Positions 5,337-6,723 of a DNA stretch of 6,723 nt are shown one piece after another. Source of the DNA: Promethearchaeota archaeon (GTDB lineage Archaea; Asgardarchaeota; Lokiarchaeia; Sigyniarchaeales; Promethearchaeaceae); assembly GCA_014729055.1 (NCBI GenBank), contig WJKO01000545.1, positions 1 to 6,723 on the forward strand, read 5' to 3'. Below the pieces are notes generated by a model. The model worked only from the letters and a program-made list of their open reading frames with translations. It was not told where the DNA came from and did no database searches. The position numbers and the translations under genes are program-made. Position 1 is the first letter of the stretch; every line of letters starts with the position of its first letter.

Positions 5337-6723
5337 TTATGGTTTTTCACCGGATTTTAATTCTTGAGCGCGTTTTTTATTTAATTCTTTTACGTGTTTG
5401 ATATCTTTTTTGATATTTTTGAATAAAGGAATCCACATGAAGATTCCTAAAGCCATAAAAACAGTCAATATTGCGTAGGTTGTTTCAAATGCACTGCTAC
5501 TACCATTTATTATTAATAAATCATGTATAATCCCGCCAATTACAATTCCAAGTGCTTCCCCCACTTCTTCAAAGAAGGTTGCAACTGAGATCATCGAACC
5601 GCGAATTTCTACGGGATTCGCATCAATTAATGTTGAGTGCCAATTCGGACCGATGCCATTGTTAAAGAAGAAGAAAACAAAAAATATTGCAAATGCAATC
5701 CAAAATGCCGTATCGGATAAGACTTGACCAAAATCCATTCCATTTAAGTCGAAAGGGCGGGTCACTGCAAGTGGGAGTAAAATAGCACTCATTATCATAC
5801 AGATAATACATACACCCACTCTACCTCTTTTATCTTTCTGGTATAATTTGTCTCCCATATATCCCCAAAACACGGTTCCCAGCATGATTCCAATTGCCGG
5901 TATCAACACTAAATAACCTGCAACGTCTGGACTAGCATTGCGCTCAGTTCTAAGCCAGTCAACAGCAGTCGCTAATATATATCCACCTGACATGTTATCA
6001 ACAAAATTTAAGATTAGCCATCTATTAGATTTATTTTTCCATACTTGTTTGAGATCGTCAATTTGTATGCGATATGAGTATTCAATCGATTCTTCAGATA
6101 AAACTTGTTTCAGATTTTCTTCCATTTGTCCCCTCTTTGGTTCTTTGGCAGTTAATAAGATTAGTATTGCTAACATTAGACTTAACATTCCACATATTAA
6201 AAATGGTAATCTCCAAGCACTTAGGTTTGTTATATCTGCTGGGAACAGAAGTGTGACCATAAGATTGCCCAAAATATCCCCAAAAATTGTTGAAAGTCCA
6301 AAAATACCGAAAACCTTACTTCTGTTGGCAACTGGATACATATCAGACAAAATGCTATAGCTTGTCGGCAGACTTGCGCCGATACAGATTGCAGTTATAA
6401 TTTGTAAGCCAATTAAACCATTATATGTTCCGACAAAATAAGTTCCAATCGATCCCAGACTATATCCTATTCCTCCTAATGCTAGAATCCACTTTCTCGG
6501 ATATTTATCATTCAAATAACCATAGAATATGGTAAATGCAGCTGCCGAAAGTTTGAATATTGTATGTAGATTGGTTATCAATCTCGATTTAGATTCAGCT
6601 TCTCCCACAGACATTCCAATTAAATCCATTAATATGAATTTGGAATTAGGAACAAGAATAGCCCGGTTCGTGTAGTTGAAAATGGCTAAAAAAACGATAA
6701 AAATCACTGTGAGGATTCTTAAA
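5337..6723 (-). CDS. Major facilitator superfamily transporter, 5' end beyond window
   Basis: A polytopic inner-membrane carrier of the major facilitator superfamily; substrate unknown. The frame is open to the right edge. The first possible start inside, GTG at 6707, lies within what reads as transmembrane segment 1 (upstream codons give LRILTV, followed by IFIVFLAIFNYTNRAILVPN), so that GTG is probably an internal Val and a short N-terminus lies outside. Numbering from that Val, the motif-A loop GYLNDKYPRK is at 63-72 and its weaker copy in the second half, GYMGDKLYQKDKRGR, is at 282-296. A hydrophilic central loop at about 188-228 (KEPKRGQMEENLKQ...) splits two halves of about six helices each. 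NANPVEIRGS-like sequence (ANPVEIRGS, 363-371) and a Gly-rich helix (EEVGEALGIVIGG, 380-392) are typical of this superfamily. The C-terminus is basic and cytoplasmic (about 430-456). It converges with the hydrolase gene, 28 nt between stops, and shows no operon partner in the window. Confidence 0.88.
   Translation of the reverse strand, partial: LRILTVIFIVFLAIFNYTNRAILVPNSKFILMDLIGMSVGEAESKSRLITNLHTIFKLSAAAFTIFYGYLNDKYPRKWILALGGIGYSLGSIGTYFVGTYNGLIGLQIITAICIGASLPTSYSILSDMYPVANRSKVFGIFGLSTIFGDILGNLMVTLLFPADITNLSAWRLPFLICGMLSLMLAILILLTAKEPKRGQMEENLKQVLSEESIEYSYRIQIDDLKQVWKNKSNRWLILNFVDNMSGGYILATAVDWLRTERNASPDVAGYLVLIPAIGIMLGTVFWGYMGDKLYQKDKRGRVGVCIICMIMSAILLPLAVTRPFDLNGMDFGQVLSDTAFWIAFAIFFVFFFFNNGIGPNWHSTLIDANPVEIRGSMISVATFFEEVGEALGIVIGGIIHDLLIINGSSSAFETTYAILTVFMALGIFMWIPLFKNIKKDIKHVKELNKKRAQELKSGEKP

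Noticed and set aside
5938..6360. Plus-strand open frames (5938-6360 and 6074-6256) opposite the transporter gene
   Set aside because: They are antisense to membrane-segment codons of the transporter; such mirror frames are common and these show no family signature.
6705..6707. GTG as the true start of the transporter
   Set aside because: The frame stays open upstream to the window edge with hydrophobic codons that extend transmembrane segment 1, so a start inside that helix is unlikely.

Overview
This is an AT-rich window, dense in genes, holding six protein-coding genes. The two at the edges are cut by the window ends. I see no RNA gene, insertion sequence, CRISPR array or other mobile-element signature. 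The organism cannot be fixed from this sequence. An archaeon is my best guess, possibly of the Asgard/Lokiarchaeia type. The reasons are modest: A/T-rich gene starts with weak or absent Shine-Dalgarno sequences, T-rich intergenic gaps without classic bacterial hairpin-plus-U-tract terminators, a secreted LVIVD-type beta-propeller, and a stand-alone E2-like acyltransferase. A low-GC bacterium is not excluded.

Layout from left to right. Bases 1-500 (minus) hold the N-terminal 166 codons of a secreted or membrane-anchored beta-propeller protein of LVIVD-repeat type. A 152-bp gap between divergent starts separates it from a plus-strand pair: a lipoyl-less 2-oxoacid-dehydrogenase-E2-like acyltransferase (653-1591) and, 32 nt later, a type I sulfatase of the choline-sulfatase (BetC) type (1624-3126), which starts with TTG. 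The sulfatase converges on adenylosuccinate synthetase, purA (minus, 3175-4530). A 181-bp very AT-rich gap, containing a perfect 9-bp inverted repeat, lies between purA and a divergent plus-strand metallo-beta-lactamase-fold (glyoxalase II-like) hydrolase (4712-5308). The hydrolase converges on a minus-strand major facilitator superfamily transporter (5337 to the right edge) whose true start lies outside the window.

How the genes work together: only the acyltransferase and sulfatase look co-transcribed. The sulfatase would release sulfate from a small sulfate ester such as choline-O-sulfate, and the acyltransferase would move an acyl group from CoA or a similar thioester. Nothing in the sequence shows that they share a substrate. 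purA is a housekeeping purine gene, and the hydrolase and transporter are generic. I see no clear new multi-gene system. The points most worth a second look are the diverged substrate pocket and shortened tail of the choline-sulfatase homologue, two substitutions in the nucleotide-binding motifs of PurA, and two perfect inverted repeats, one between genes and one inside the sulfatase gene.
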